A stretch of DNA of 64,000 bases, taken from NCBI RefSeq assembly GCF_001458315.1, contig NZ_CYRX01000008.1, positions 109,383 through 173,382 on the forward strand, in the 5' to 3' direction. The stretch is from Thalassobacter stenotrophicus (GTDB taxonomy: Bacteria; Pseudomonadota; Alphaproteobacteria; Rhodobacterales; Rhodobacteraceae). Made by a program: the position numbers and the translations under genes. Below are positions 1 to 7,323 of the stretch, one piece after another. The notes below the pieces were generated by a model. The model saw only the letters and a list, made by a program, of their open reading frames with translations, was not told the origin of the DNA and ran no database searches. Numbering within the stretch: the stretch's first letter is position 1; each line of letters starts with the position of its first letter.

Positions 1-484
1 GCACCAAGAGATCGGCATCGCGCAGGTCAGATTGCGGATTCAGAACAAATTGCGGCTCATGGATGTGGTCGAGCCGAAGTTTCAGCTGGGCAATCTGCGC
101 TTGAGCAAAGCCACGCTCCGCTGGCCCCATGCGCGGCAAGTCGCGTTCCAGAGCCGCGAGTTCCTCGGTCACACGCTCGATTTCTTCGGGCGAGGCTTCG
201 GAATGACGATAAATCAGGCTGTGAATAGTCTGCGCAGGCGTGCCTTTGCGCGTCATCACCAGCATGGCCTTGCCTGTGAAGGCGGCAAAAAGCACGCCGC
301 CAAGACCGCCCGGGGTCATGGGCTCGAGACCAAGCGCCTGAATGGCGAGATTGGTAATCGTGGTTTTTCCAGTTCCGGCATAGCCGAACACCCGCAGGAT
401 CTGCTGCTGATGCCGGCGGTTGAGATACCAGTCCCGAATTGTGGAAATGGCCTTCGCTTGCGCCTCTGATACGGTGATGCTCAT
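1..484 (-). CDS. RecD-like / superfamily 1 ATP-dependent helicase, N-terminal part (runs off the left edge)
   Basis: The reading frame starts with ATG at 484 and stays open to base 1, so only about 160 N-terminal residues are visible. Residues 34-42 form a Walker A P-loop (GYAGTGKTT), preceded by a region rich in Gln and Arg and followed by an AFTGKAM-like segment, the pattern of viral-type superfamily 1 (RecD/Dda-like) DNA helicases. The start overlaps the stop of the upstream nuclease gene in an ATGA. It is the most distal visible gene of the leftward operon, which suggests a role in recombination or replication of the mobile element. The helicase motifs beyond motif I are outside the window, so the class is inferred from the N-terminus and context. 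Confidence 0.72.
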   Translation of the reverse strand, partial: MSITVSEAQAKAISTIRDWYLNRRHQQQILRVFGYAGTGKTTITNLAIQALGLEPMTPGGLGGVLFAAFTGKAMLVMTRKGTPAQTIHSLIYRHSEASPEEIERVTEELAALERDLPRMGPAERGFAQAQIAQLKLRLDHIHEPQFVLNPQSDLRDADLLV

Positions 485-1254
485 GGCTGACCCTCCGACC
501 AGCAGTGCAGACTGAAGGGGCAGAAGCGGCAAACGTAGAAATCGGCATGGGATGCGATCCGCGGCAGCAGATCACCGGCATCGGCCGCGCGCAGCACCAT
601 GACTGCCTTATCCGAGAGCGCCTGTGCCTCGGCGGCGTCAAGCGGCACATATTCGTGGTAAAGTTCGCAGGTGTCCTTGTTCAGCGCAGTGAACAGCGCG
701 GCATCGAGGCCCATATAGGCCATGTAGATCTGCATCTGCGCGAAATAGACCGGTTTCGAGGCCCGCACGCCTTTCTTGGCAGTGTCGTTCCAGCTTGATG
801 CTTTGAGCGCCTTGTGCTCCCAAAGCACTGGCCAGGAAATTTCAACGTTGGGGCCGCCAACGATGACGCCATCGACATGGCCACGGATGCGCCCACCGGC
901 GGTCTCGAAGCCAAATTGGCCACCGCCGCGCTTTTCTGTGCGCAGGTCAAAGCCGGCCGCTCTCAACCAGCGGATGGCAAGGTCCTCAAAGACGTGGCCG
1001 GCTTCGAAGATACGCAAAGTCTGGCCAGCAAATTCCTTGCCAGGATCAACCGGGGTCTTGGTGAATTCATAGACCAGACGACGCGCACAGGGTTCGCCGA
1101 TCCGGCTGGCACCAAGATAGTCGCGGGGACGTTGGGCATCGCGTTCAGCCACAAGTGCGGCATCGATATGGGCATTGATCCTTGCCCCGAGCGGTACAGG
1201 GTCCGTACTCCTGCGCCCGTAGACGAAGCCAGATTGGTGGTTCAGGTCGAGCAT
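481..1254 (-). CDS. PD-(D/E)XK nuclease with Cas4/AddB-like Fe-S cysteines
   Basis: The 257-residue protein carries a RecB-type nuclease core: Asp128 (GHVDGV), then Glu146-His-Lys148 (WEHKAL), then a Q173-x3-Y177 motif. Cys56 together with Cys242, Cys245 and Cys251 gives the one-far-plus-three-near cysteine spacing that holds a [4Fe-4S] cluster in Cas4 and AddB. It is probably a DNA exonuclease that makes single-stranded ends. There is no cas1, cas2 or repeat array nearby, so this is a phage-type nuclease and not a CRISPR adaptation protein. I chose ATG 1254, which has a GAGG element nine bases upstream; an in-frame ATG at 1287 would overlap the upstream gene. It sits in the same operon as the Sak4-like ATPase and the RecD-like helicase. 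Confidence 0.75.
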   Translation of the reverse strand: MLDLNHQSGFVYGRRSTDPVPLGARINAHIDAALVAERDAQRPRDYLGASRIGEPCARRLVYEFTKTPVDPGKEFAGQTLRIFEAGHVFEDLAIRWLRAAGFDLRTEKRGGGQFGFETAGGRIRGHVDGVIVGGPNVEISWPVLWEHKALKASSWNDTAKKGVRASKPVYFAQMQIYMAYMGLDAALFTALNKDTCELYHEYVPLDAAEAQALSDKAVMVLRAADAGDLLPRIASHADFYVCRFCPFSLHCWSEGQP

Positions 1255-1264
1255 TCTCAATTCC

Positions 1265-1633
1265 TCAAAACGGTATTTCGCCGGCATCAGACTGGCGCTG
1301 CATCGCCCCCTGAAACCCGTCCACGCAGGCCTCGATCAGCCGATCGATGTCCTCGGCCGACCGGTCGAAAAAGGCATTCATCAGCCCCATCTCCGTCAGC
1401 GCCTCGGCCAGATCGCGCCGCGCCTCGCGGATCGCGCGGATTTCCATGTCGGTCTTGTCAATCATTCCAAAATTCCTCCGGGCGATGGCGCTGCCCACGG
1501 TGAGGCAGGCCATCGAACAAAATCGGTGATACGGGTGGCGCTTCCATCGCAGCTGGTGGCAGTAGCCGAAGCCGCGGGCTTCCCGACCGCACAGCGCGCA
1601 AGGCACGCAGCGGGCAAATTCAGCGCGGCTCAC
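1265..1633 (-). CDS. DUF6511 family zinc-finger-like protein
   Basis: This 122-residue protein begins with a cysteine-rich segment (CVPCALCGREARGFGYC, then FCSMAC), which suggests a small zinc-binding treble clef, followed by a charged helical region. The layout fits the DUF6511 family seen in rhodobacteral phage-like elements; no activity is established for it. I placed the start at GTG 1633 because it forms a GTGA overlap with the stop of the upstream gene and begins just before the cysteine region. A longer frame to 1741 exists, but its extra N-terminus only shadows the upstream gene. Its position between recombination genes suggests a DNA-related accessory role, which is inference. Confidence 0.6.
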   Translation of the reverse strand: MSRAEFARCVPCALCGREARGFGYCHQLRWKRHPYHRFCSMACLTVGSAIARRNFGMIDKTDMEIRAIREARRDLAEALTEMGLMNAFFDRSAEDIDRLIEACVDGFQGAMQRQSDAGEIPF

Positions 1634-1863
1634 CCCATGAGCAGCAGGTCGAGTGCTGCGCGTTCCTCTGGATCGGGTCCTCGTGTCCTGCGCTCCGAGG
1701 CCAGCACGATGAAGCGGCTGATCGCGTTTGACGCCATGCATTCGAGATCCTTTCGCGTGAGGGTGGCGATGGGGCGGTCAAGCCGCCCCCGCGCTTCCAG
1801 CCAGCGCCCCATGGCAAGGGCAGCCTCTGTCGTGACATGCGCCTGCCAGTCATCCGGGCTCAT
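1630..1863 (-). CDS. Small hypothetical protein (77 aa) of the mobile-element operon
   Basis: A 77-residue charged protein starting MSPDDWQAH, with no domain I recognise. The start ATG at 1863 overlaps the stop of the preceding gene (ATGA) and its own stop overlaps the GTG of the DUF6511 gene. This double coupling is the main support that it is translated. The same frame remains open further upstream to 2367, but that part shadows the larger upstream gene. Function unknown. Confidence 0.55.
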   Translation of the reverse strand: MSPDDWQAHVTTEAALAMGRWLEARGRLDRPIATLTRKDLECMASNAISRFIVLASERRTRGPDPEERAALDLLLMG

Positions 1864-2588
1864 GGGTTCAACCAGGCGGGGCCACCAGCAGGTTTTGCTG
1901 CTTCTGCAGATGCCGCAGGCTGACCGCTGGATTGACCTGACCCGGCCGACCAAGCAGGTGTCGAAGCGCTGCCGGCGGGCTGCGATTGCCCCCAAGCCGG
2001 CGCTGCGGATACTGGCGCCGCAGCTGCGGGGCGCGGACGGTTCGACGGCTGCGCCGGGACCTGTTCCCCTGCCATGACCTTTTGCCATTCCGGCGCAGTG
2101 GGCAGGACCACATGATCGAGCTTGTTGGCATCCTTGTAGGCCGGATTGCGGTTTGGCTCGACCTGGATCTTGGCGACGAAGGTGATGCCGTCGAGATCGG
2201 CGAGACCGCGCAGCACACGTTTGGCCTTGGCAGCCTCGCTCATGTCTTCCGGGTTCAGCCCAAGCGCACTGTCGATCATCGCCCGGAACTGGCTTTTTGA
2301 GATTTTCCAGCCTACAGACTGGCCTTGCTCGTCGAGCTTTCCGCCCTGGACAGTGAAATTCTGCCAAAACTTGCGCCGGGCAAATGGCCCCTCGGCCACC
2401 GTGAATTCGGCATCCACCATCCGCACATCGCTGCCAGGCTGGTTCGAGGATTTGAGAAGGCCGCGATCGACCTCGCTCATGCCGTCCACACCGCCTTTGC
2501 GGATGGACATGGTCACTTTGGCGAAGGTGCCATCAGGGATCAGGTCGCCGGCTTGCTGCGGCGCCACGTCGTTCATGTCAAAGGTCAT
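1860..2588 (-). CDS. Probable phage-type ssDNA-binding protein (DUF669-like)
   Basis: The 242-residue protein has a compact folded part (about 1-170) followed by a disordered tail rich in Ala, Pro, Ser and Gly that ends in a short WLNP tip. That architecture is typical of single-stranded DNA-binding proteins. The folded part includes FARRKFWQNFTVQG and a WKISKSQFRAMIDSALGL segment, resembling phage proteins annotated as DUF669 or RecT-partner SSBs. It lies four bases downstream of the Sak4-like ATPase gene, the usual place for a partner SSB. The SSB assignment rests on architecture and neighbours, since I see no diagnostic motif. Confidence 0.5.
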   Translation of the reverse strand: MTFDMNDVAPQQAGDLIPDGTFAKVTMSIRKGGVDGMSEVDRGLLKSSNQPGSDVRMVDAEFTVAEGPFARRKFWQNFTVQGGKLDEQGQSVGWKISKSQFRAMIDSALGLNPEDMSEAAKAKRVLRGLADLDGITFVAKIQVEPNRNPAYKDANKLDHVVLPTAPEWQKVMAGEQVPAQPSNRPRPAAAAPVSAAPAWGQSQPAGSASTPAWSAGSGQSSGQPAASAEAAKPAGGPAWLNP

Positions 2589-2592
2589 CGAA

Positions 2593-3441
2593 TTATCCTT
2601 TCAGGGGTTGATTGATTTTGGAGAGCAACGCGCCCAAATCGGGCGCCTCGGTCATGTCGAGGCGGCCAGACCGATCCTTGGCGGGCAGGCCCCAGGGATT
2701 GCCGGAGCGGCAGACAAGGCGGCGCTCCTGGCCTTTGTCCGGATCATGGCGCCATGTGACGCCGCCGTCGGGCGCCTCGTCCCGGCTGAATAGGCTCAGT
2801 GTCATCACCTGATCGACGATGCCGGGCAATTCGCGGGCAGCCTTGCCGCCTTCCATCTGCGGCTGCCAGATGGTCCGGTTCATTTCATCGGTCAGCCGTT
2901 CGAGGATGCCGACGAAGATCACCGTCTTTCCCGGCGCATGCTGCAGGTGCTTCAAGAGCCCGATCACTTCGCGGGCCAGCAGGCCGTAGGCACCACGGGT
3001 ATCTGGTTTTCCTGTGCGATCAGAAAGCGCCTCCGGCCGGGTTTTGGCCCAGGCCATCGCCTGACGGGTCAGATCTGTGATGCTGTCGACAAAGACGATG
3101 CTTTTGGCATCCAATCGTGCCGCCAACTCCGGGTGTTGCCCGCGCAGATGCGCATAATGGGCCTCGGAAAAGTGCTCATCGGGCTGCGCGGCGGGGTTGG
3201 CCCCGCCAATCAGGCAGGCAATGTCGACGGCATCGGCAAAGCGACGGATTGGCAAGCTGTCACCGCGCCAATCCTGAACAGATTTCAGTCCAGCTTCGAG
3301 ATCAACGCAAACAGTCTGAGCAGCCGGAAGGGTCTTGAGCAGCGTCGTCTTGCCGTAGCCGCTTGGGCCGAACAGCGCCACGGTGGTCTTGCCCTGCGCC
3401 TCGGCTAGGCGCTCATCGGCGGAGAGGATGCGAAGGCTCAT
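2593..3441 (-). CDS. Sak4-like RecA-fold ATPase (AAA_24), recombination protein
   Basis: This 282-residue ATPase has a Walker A at residues 25-32 (GPSGYGKT), a short DLEAG segment typical of AAA_24 proteins, and a Walker B-like stretch (SIVFVDSIT) near the middle. Proteins of this form in phages (Sak4 group) are RecA-core single-strand annealing or pairing proteins that work with an SSB and an exonuclease; both candidates lie immediately downstream. The start overlaps the stop of the upstream gene (ATGA). An alternative is an unrelated AAA_24 ATPase of replication, but the nuclease/SSB/helicase neighbourhood favours recombination. Confidence 0.7.
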   Translation of the reverse strand: MSLRILSADERLAEAQGKTTVALFGPSGYGKTTLLKTLPAAQTVCVDLEAGLKSVQDWRGDSLPIRRFADAVDIACLIGGANPAAQPDEHFSEAHYAHLRGQHPELAARLDAKSIVFVDSITDLTRQAMAWAKTRPEALSDRTGKPDTRGAYGLLAREVIGLLKHLQHAPGKTVIFVGILERLTDEMNRTIWQPQMEGGKAARELPGIVDQVMTLSLFSRDEAPDGGVTWRHDPDKGQERRLVCRSGNPWGLPAKDRSGRLDMTEAPDLGALLSKINQPLKG

Positions 3442-3935
3442 TCCAGCACCTCGCCGCGCAGATCGGACAACCCGTTCCGGGTCAAGATCGCCTCAAGACA
3501 GTCGCCAAAGCGCCATGTCGGGTTTTCAGCCCAGAACTGATCGGCCTGACGCATTGCTTCACGCCATTCCCGCAATGCTGCGCTATCGTTGGCGATCTGC
3601 TGATTGCGGATCTCGATGGCCCGGGCAAATTCTGCGCGCGTCAATTGGCGTGTCGAGACAAGGGTCGTGCCTTCAAGATCCATGGCAACGGCCGCTGGCA
3701 GTGAAAACGGCAATTCCGTCTGTTCTGGTGCCACCGCTTGTTCGGCCCGGAGTTTCAGACGGCGGGCCCGTGTGTCGATCCGGGTGACAACGCCATCGAT
3801 GCCAGCAAGGTACTGGCCATCTGCATCGATATCGTCCCAACGGTTGACGGCTGCCTGCCGCTTGTTGATCGCGCGTCCCGCGATCACTTCGCCGACAATC
3901 TCGGCGACAACATCATTCAGTCGCATATGTCCCAT
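3438..3935 (-). CDS. Hypothetical protein (165 aa) of the mobile-element operon
   Basis: No family recognised. The protein begins MGHMRLNDVV and is rich in Arg, Ala and Gln, with a predicted helical middle and a tryptophan-rich stretch (FWAENPTWRFGDC) near the C-terminus. ATG 3935 was chosen because a strong AGGAGG lies six to seven bases upstream; this gives a 23-base overlap with the end of the upstream gene. Its own end overlaps the start of the Sak4-like ATPase gene in an ATGA, so the two are probably translationally coupled. Confidence 0.55.
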   Translation of the reverse strand: MGHMRLNDVVAEIVGEVIAGRAINKRQAAVNRWDDIDADGQYLAGIDGVVTRIDTRARRLKLRAEQAVAPEQTELPFSLPAAVAMDLEGTTLVSTRQLTRAEFARAIEIRNQQIANDSAALREWREAMRQADQFWAENPTWRFGDCLEAILTRNGLSDLRGEVLE

Positions 3936-4803
3936 TCTGGACCTCCTGTTCGTAAAGGGTGCTGAAGTCGGTGAGCCAGGCCGCCGCGCGCCGGATCGGC
4001 GCGGTATCGACGGCATGGCGAGACGCGGGCGGGACGCGGCGTACCGACTCCGCGGGGCTTGGCTGTTCATCGATGCGCTCGATGATCTCTTCGATCCGGC
4101 CGCAGATCGCGCGATCCTCTTGGGTCCCAAAGACCGCGATCTGGCGCGCCCGCATTTCCGGCGTCAGTGGCGGCGGGCGATCTCGCTCGAGGCGCTGAAC
4201 GCTTTCCTGGATGCGCTGCAACCTATCGAGAGAACGTTGCAGCCGATCCTCTGCGGCGCGACGGACCGCCGATCGGGTTGGTTCCTCCCCGCGCTCAAGC
4301 TTTTGATCCAAGGTGCGGCGCACAATGCCTGGGTCGGCGGCTTCGGCGTCGCGGATAAGGCGCGCATCGTGAACCTGGTCGCGGCGCAGACCGAGATCGG
4401 CCATGGTGACGATCGCGATGTCGCCACCAACAGGATTTGGGCCATCGGAATGCGTTTCAACGTTGGGGTCACCAACCTTGAAATTCCGACCACCGCCGTG
4501 TCTAGCGACGTCACCACGCTCCTGCGCAGCATCATACTCGTCGGCGAGGCGCCGCTTGGCAGCCGCTTCAATTTCGAGGGCGTCAGCCTGCGCGCGGTGA
4601 GCCGCAGCCACGAGATCATCATGGGCGGCTTTTGCGTTTTTGAGCCGCGCGGCCCGTTTGGCGACATCATAGGCCAAACCGGCAGCTTCACGGGCCTCGA
4701 GCACTTCTGCCGCCGTTTTGGCGCTGGCCAACATTGTGGCGGCACGATCGATGAGACCTGGGAGGTTCTCGCCGGCCAAGGGAATGGGGGCAAGCGCAGT
4801 CAT
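3913..4803 (-). CDS. Hypothetical helical protein (296 aa), mobile element
   Basis: The protein is strongly helical and highly charged. Residues about 20-95 form an Ala/Lys/Glu-rich probable coiled coil, a Gly-rich link follows (ARHGGGRNFKVGD), and a second long Arg/Glu-rich helix spans about 150-215. I cannot assign a family. Similar charged proteins in phages act in replication or partition, but nothing here proves that. The start overlaps the stop of the upstream gene (ATGA at 4800-4803). Confidence 0.55.
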   Translation of the reverse strand: MTALAPIPLAGENLPGLIDRAATMLASAKTAAEVLEAREAAGLAYDVAKRAARLKNAKAAHDDLVAAAHRAQADALEIEAAAKRRLADEYDAAQERGDVARHGGGRNFKVGDPNVETHSDGPNPVGGDIAIVTMADLGLRRDQVHDARLIRDAEAADPGIVRRTLDQKLERGEEPTRSAVRRAAEDRLQRSLDRLQRIQESVQRLERDRPPPLTPEMRARQIAVFGTQEDRAICGRIEEIIERIDEQPSPAESVRRVPPASRHAVDTAPIRRAAAWLTDFSTLYEQEVQNGTYATE

Positions 4804-5288
4804 TTCCGCGCCTCCGCCGGCTCCAGCGTGACCTTCAGTGCGCCAACCTTCACGGTGCGCGCAGGCTCGAAGCCGTCACGCCAGGCACCCGGCAGCGCAT
4901 TGTACTTGCGCTCCGAGACGGTCAGCTTGGTGTCGATGAATTCGGCCGGGTCCTCGCCGCTGTCAGCAATGTTCCGGGCAATCTGCGCAAGTTTCTCCTG
5001 GTTCCAGTCGACGCGTTTCGGCAGATCGGCCACCACGGTGTAGTCGCCATCAGCAAGGCGCACCGTGCCGGTATCCTTGCCGCAAGCCCGACGGGCCTCG
5101 GCAGCACGTGTGGCGTAGCGCACCTCGAGGGCGGCGCTGAACCGCGCAGTCGCGGCCTTCAACTGCTTGTTTGCGTGATCCAGTTCGCCTTGAAGGGCGG
5201 CCAGCAATTCGACCGGCATCTGCGCCAGATCGCCGGTGGGCATATTGAGCATGTCGTCCACGCTCGGGGTGTTTTCTGGATAGGTCAT
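4800..5288 (-). CDS. Hypothetical phage-like protein (162 aa)
   Basis: A mostly helical N-terminal half (about 20-70, likely coiled coil) precedes a segment containing TVRLADGDYTVVADLPKRVDW, and the protein ends with a short beta-rich stretch (KVGALKVTLEPA). The VADLPKRVDWNQEKL pattern recurs in phage early-region proteins of unknown function. It has a GGAA-type ribosome-binding site upstream of ATG 5288 and an ATGA overlap with the next gene. No function proposed. Confidence 0.55.
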   Translation of the reverse strand: MTYPENTPSVDDMLNMPTGDLAQMPVELLAALQGELDHANKQLKAATARFSAALEVRYATRAAEARRACGKDTGTVRLADGDYTVVADLPKRVDWNQEKLAQIARNIADSGEDPAEFIDTKLTVSERKYNALPGAWRDGFEPARTVKVGALKVTLEPAEARK

Positions 5289-5312
5289 GGGGGTTCCTTT
5301 TCGGGGGATGGG

Positions 5313-5651
5313 TCAGGCGGCGACGGCAGCGAGCTGCGTCACGGCATCAGCGGTTCCGCGCGTCTTGGGCCGCGCAATGGCGAGATAGGAAAACAGGTCC
5401 GGTCCAAGGCGCTCTTGGACGAGATGGACGAGGCCTTGGCTTTCGGTCCAAAAGGCCCGCTTGCCCAAGAGGGCCAGTTCCGTGCGCTCATTGTCCCCAA
5501 GCTTGGAAAGCCCTGGGAAGGTATCGAGCACCAAGAAGCCGCGGTGGTATTCCAGTCGGTCGCCGGGCAAGGCCTGGGCGACCCAGGCGCAGAACTGGAT
5601 TTCCGTCAGTGACGCCTTCGCCCGGAATGTGGTGATGGTTGCTGTGGTCAT
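5313..5651 (-). CDS. Hypothetical protein (112 aa), mobile element
   Basis: A small soluble protein containing WVAQALPGDRLEYHRGFLVLDT, then a segment with TELALLGKRAFWTESQGLVHLVQERLG that resembles a small winged-helix fold by eye. It lies between the sigma-like gene and the helical proteins and is separated from each by only 24-28 bases, consistent with one transcript. The GDRLEYHRGFL pattern is common in small proteins of rhodobacteral prophage early regions. Function unknown; a DNA-binding role is only a guess. Confidence 0.5.
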   Translation of the reverse strand: MTTATITTFRAKASLTEIQFCAWVAQALPGDRLEYHRGFLVLDTFPGLSKLGDNERTELALLGKRAFWTESQGLVHLVQERLGPDLFSYLAIARPKTRGTADAVTQLAAVAA

Positions 5652-5679
5652 GATCTTGCTCTCCTCGACCTGCTTCTAC

Positions 5680-6273
5680 TCACGCGCTCTGAAAACCGTC
5701 CCAGCAGGGGCCGAGACCGTAGGCGGTGAGGACGGGACGAAGAGCGGAGATCCGGCGATAAAGCGTTGAGCGTTTGACAGCGCCTTGGGCGACCAGGTCA
5801 GAAACGGTGAGCCGGGACAGAACGCGGCAGAGTTGGCGATCACCATTGCTCAGACGGGCCAGCGCGCATTCGGTCGCAAGCCGTGCATGCTGCATATCGG
5901 CGTCAAAAGGGCGCTGGCCGTACCAGCTGGTCAGGCCATCCTCCTCGAGCAGCAGGTTTTTCAGGGGCTCACGGCTACCAGCCATCGGCGCATCAAGTGA
6001 AAACATCCACCCGTCCTGCGCCCGCCGCTGACGCTGGATTCGCATCGCGATACGCGATGACTGGTTGCGCAGGGCGATATTGGCGAAGGCGCCAATGCTG
6101 CCGCGGCGCGCGTCAAATCCAGGCAAGCGGCAGATGAGATCGAGCAGCAGATCCTGCGAGAGATCCTCGAGGTCAGCTGGCGGCAGGCGCAATTTGCGGT
6201 GCAGGCGACGTGCGGCGCGATTGGCCTCGTCGATCAGCGTGACAACGTCGGCGGTCGATAATTTGGGGGGCAT
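5680..6273 (-). CDS. Sigma-70-like factor (region 2 / region 4-like protein)
   Basis: The 197-residue protein has a sigma region 2-like N-terminus (about 10-80), including DLEDLSQDLLLDLICRLPGFDARRGSIGAFANIALRNQ, the helix that in sigma factors binds the RNA polymerase clamp. The C-terminal part (about 130-190) resembles a helix-turn-helix (LSRLTVSDLVAQGAVKRSTLYRRISAL). It is the first gene of the tight leftward cluster and could direct element-specific transcription. ATG 6273 has a GAGG nine bases upstream. A plain helix-turn-helix regulator is the alternative, since the spacing between the two regions is unusual. Confidence 0.6.
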   Translation of the reverse strand: MPPKLSTADVVTLIDEANRAARRLHRKLRLPPADLEDLSQDLLLDLICRLPGFDARRGSIGAFANIALRNQSSRIAMRIQRQRRAQDGWMFSLDAPMAGSREPLKNLLLEEDGLTSWYGQRPFDADMQHARLATECALARLSNGDRQLCRVLSRLTVSDLVAQGAVKRSTLYRRISALRPVLTAYGLGPCWDGFQSA

Positions 6274-6330
6274 GGTCGGGGTCCTCGAAGCTTGATTTCT
6301 CTTGCTTCGAATTTCGCCGACCCCGGCCTT

Positions 6331-6375
6331 CCGTTTGTGTGTTTGTTATGTGTAGATTGTGTGCCGTTTGTGTGT
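6331..6375. repeat. Direct repeat CCGTTTGTGTGT, two copies 33 bases apart
   Basis: The 12-mer occurs at 6331-6342 and again at 6364-6375, a start-to-start spacing of 33 bases or about three helical turns on one DNA face. It lies between the winged-helix regulator and the sigma-like gene, just upstream of the latter's start (both on the minus strand). The second copy falls inside the regulator's last codons. OmpR-type winged-helix proteins often bind direct repeats, so these may be operator half-sites for that regulator; this is inference. Confidence 0.4.
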
Positions 6376-7323
6376 GGCGCCCTCATCGGCAAAGGAAATC
6401 GCTTCTGGTGCAAGGCCCAACCGGTAACCGACGCCATGCACCGTTGCGATCAGCTCCTTGGCCGTCGAGGCCGGCGCACCGGGTGCCACAAGGGCTTTGC
6501 GCAAATCCCGAATAACCTCGTTTGGCGGGCGGCCGGTTTCAGCCTCAATGATTTGCTTCTTGATGATTGGGTCCCTGCGGCATGCCTGCTCAGCGAGCAA
6601 AACAAGAACGGCAACCATCTGAACCGACATGTCCAGAACCCTTCCATCGAGCATGACGGAGGGGATGGATCGATCTATGATCAAGCGGACGCGGTCACTT
6701 GGCGGCAGCAAGCCATCAAACGACACCACTTCAACGCCGTTCCCATCCGTGCGAAGGATTTCAACAACTTCGTGGGCGTCGATTTCCATGTCGCGCAGTC
6801 GGATGCCACTGGCCTGGTCAATCTCATCGAAGACCACGATAGGCGGCGTGCCTCCAGCGAGTGATTTCAAGAGCATCGAGATGCCCGGCGCAAACACATC
6901 ACGGGGCGAGCGACACAAAAAGATGGTACGCCCCGTCGCCGCCACGCCCATCGACCAAAGCCCAGCGGAAATCACCGCCGGCGTTCCCGTCAACTTGCCC
7001 GCCGCCGCAATGGCTGCGATCAACTTCTCTCCTTCGATCCGGTAGCGTATCAGGTCGGCCGGCTCGAGGAATACATCCTGGCTGGGGTCGAGCGGGCAGC
7101 AGGCGACGAGCTTGCCGTTGATTTCCTGGATCATCCGCGCATCATGGCCGCAATCGCAATGCGCGCAGGTGCCCCAGCTGTCGATCTTGCGGTCCTCGAT
7201 AAGGATGCGCGTTCTGAGCAGCATGTTGATTTCTGCCTCGGGAAAGCGCCGCAGCAGTCGGCCAGAGACCTCGGGGCGCGCGCCCGTCTTATTCAGCCGC
7301 TTCCACAACCAGATCAAAATCAT
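6346..7323 (-). CDS. Winged-helix (OmpR-type) DNA-binding protein with a cysteine-rich domain
   Basis: This 325-residue protein has a cysteine-rich segment near residues 50-75 (TCAHCDCGHD, then ACCP) that probably binds zinc. A central region of unknown fold follows, then a C-terminal winged helix (about 230-310) ending in the ELIATVHGVGYRL pattern typical of OmpR/PhoB effector domains. No receiver domain is present, so it is not a classical response regulator. ATG 7323 starts inside the upstream gene (35-base overlap). It probably controls the element's early operon, perhaps through the direct repeats at 6331-6375. Confidence 0.6.
   Translation of the reverse strand: MILIWLWKRLNKTGARPEVSGRLLRRFPEAEINMLLRTRILIEDRKIDSWGTCAHCDCGHDARMIQEINGKLVACCPLDPSQDVFLEPADLIRYRIEGEKLIAAIAAAGKLTGTPAVISAGLWSMGVAATGRTIFLCRSPRDVFAPGISMLLKSLAGGTPPIVVFDEIDQASGIRLRDMEIDAHEVVEILRTDGNGVEVVSFDGLLPPSDRVRLIIDRSIPSVMLDGRVLDMSVQMVAVLVLLAEQACRRDPIIKKQIIEAETGRPPNEVIRDLRKALVAPGAPASTAKELIATVHGVGYRLGLAPEAISFADEGATHKRHTIYT

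Noticed and set aside
481..1254. Cas4-like nuclease as part of a CRISPR system
   Set aside because: No repeat array, cas1, cas2 or effector gene lies near, and the neighbours are phage recombination genes.
3604..5043. Long plus-strand frame of 479 codons
   Set aside because: It runs opposite to several overlapping minus-strand genes with ribosome-binding sites and ATGA couplings; its product is basic and repetitive with no fold.
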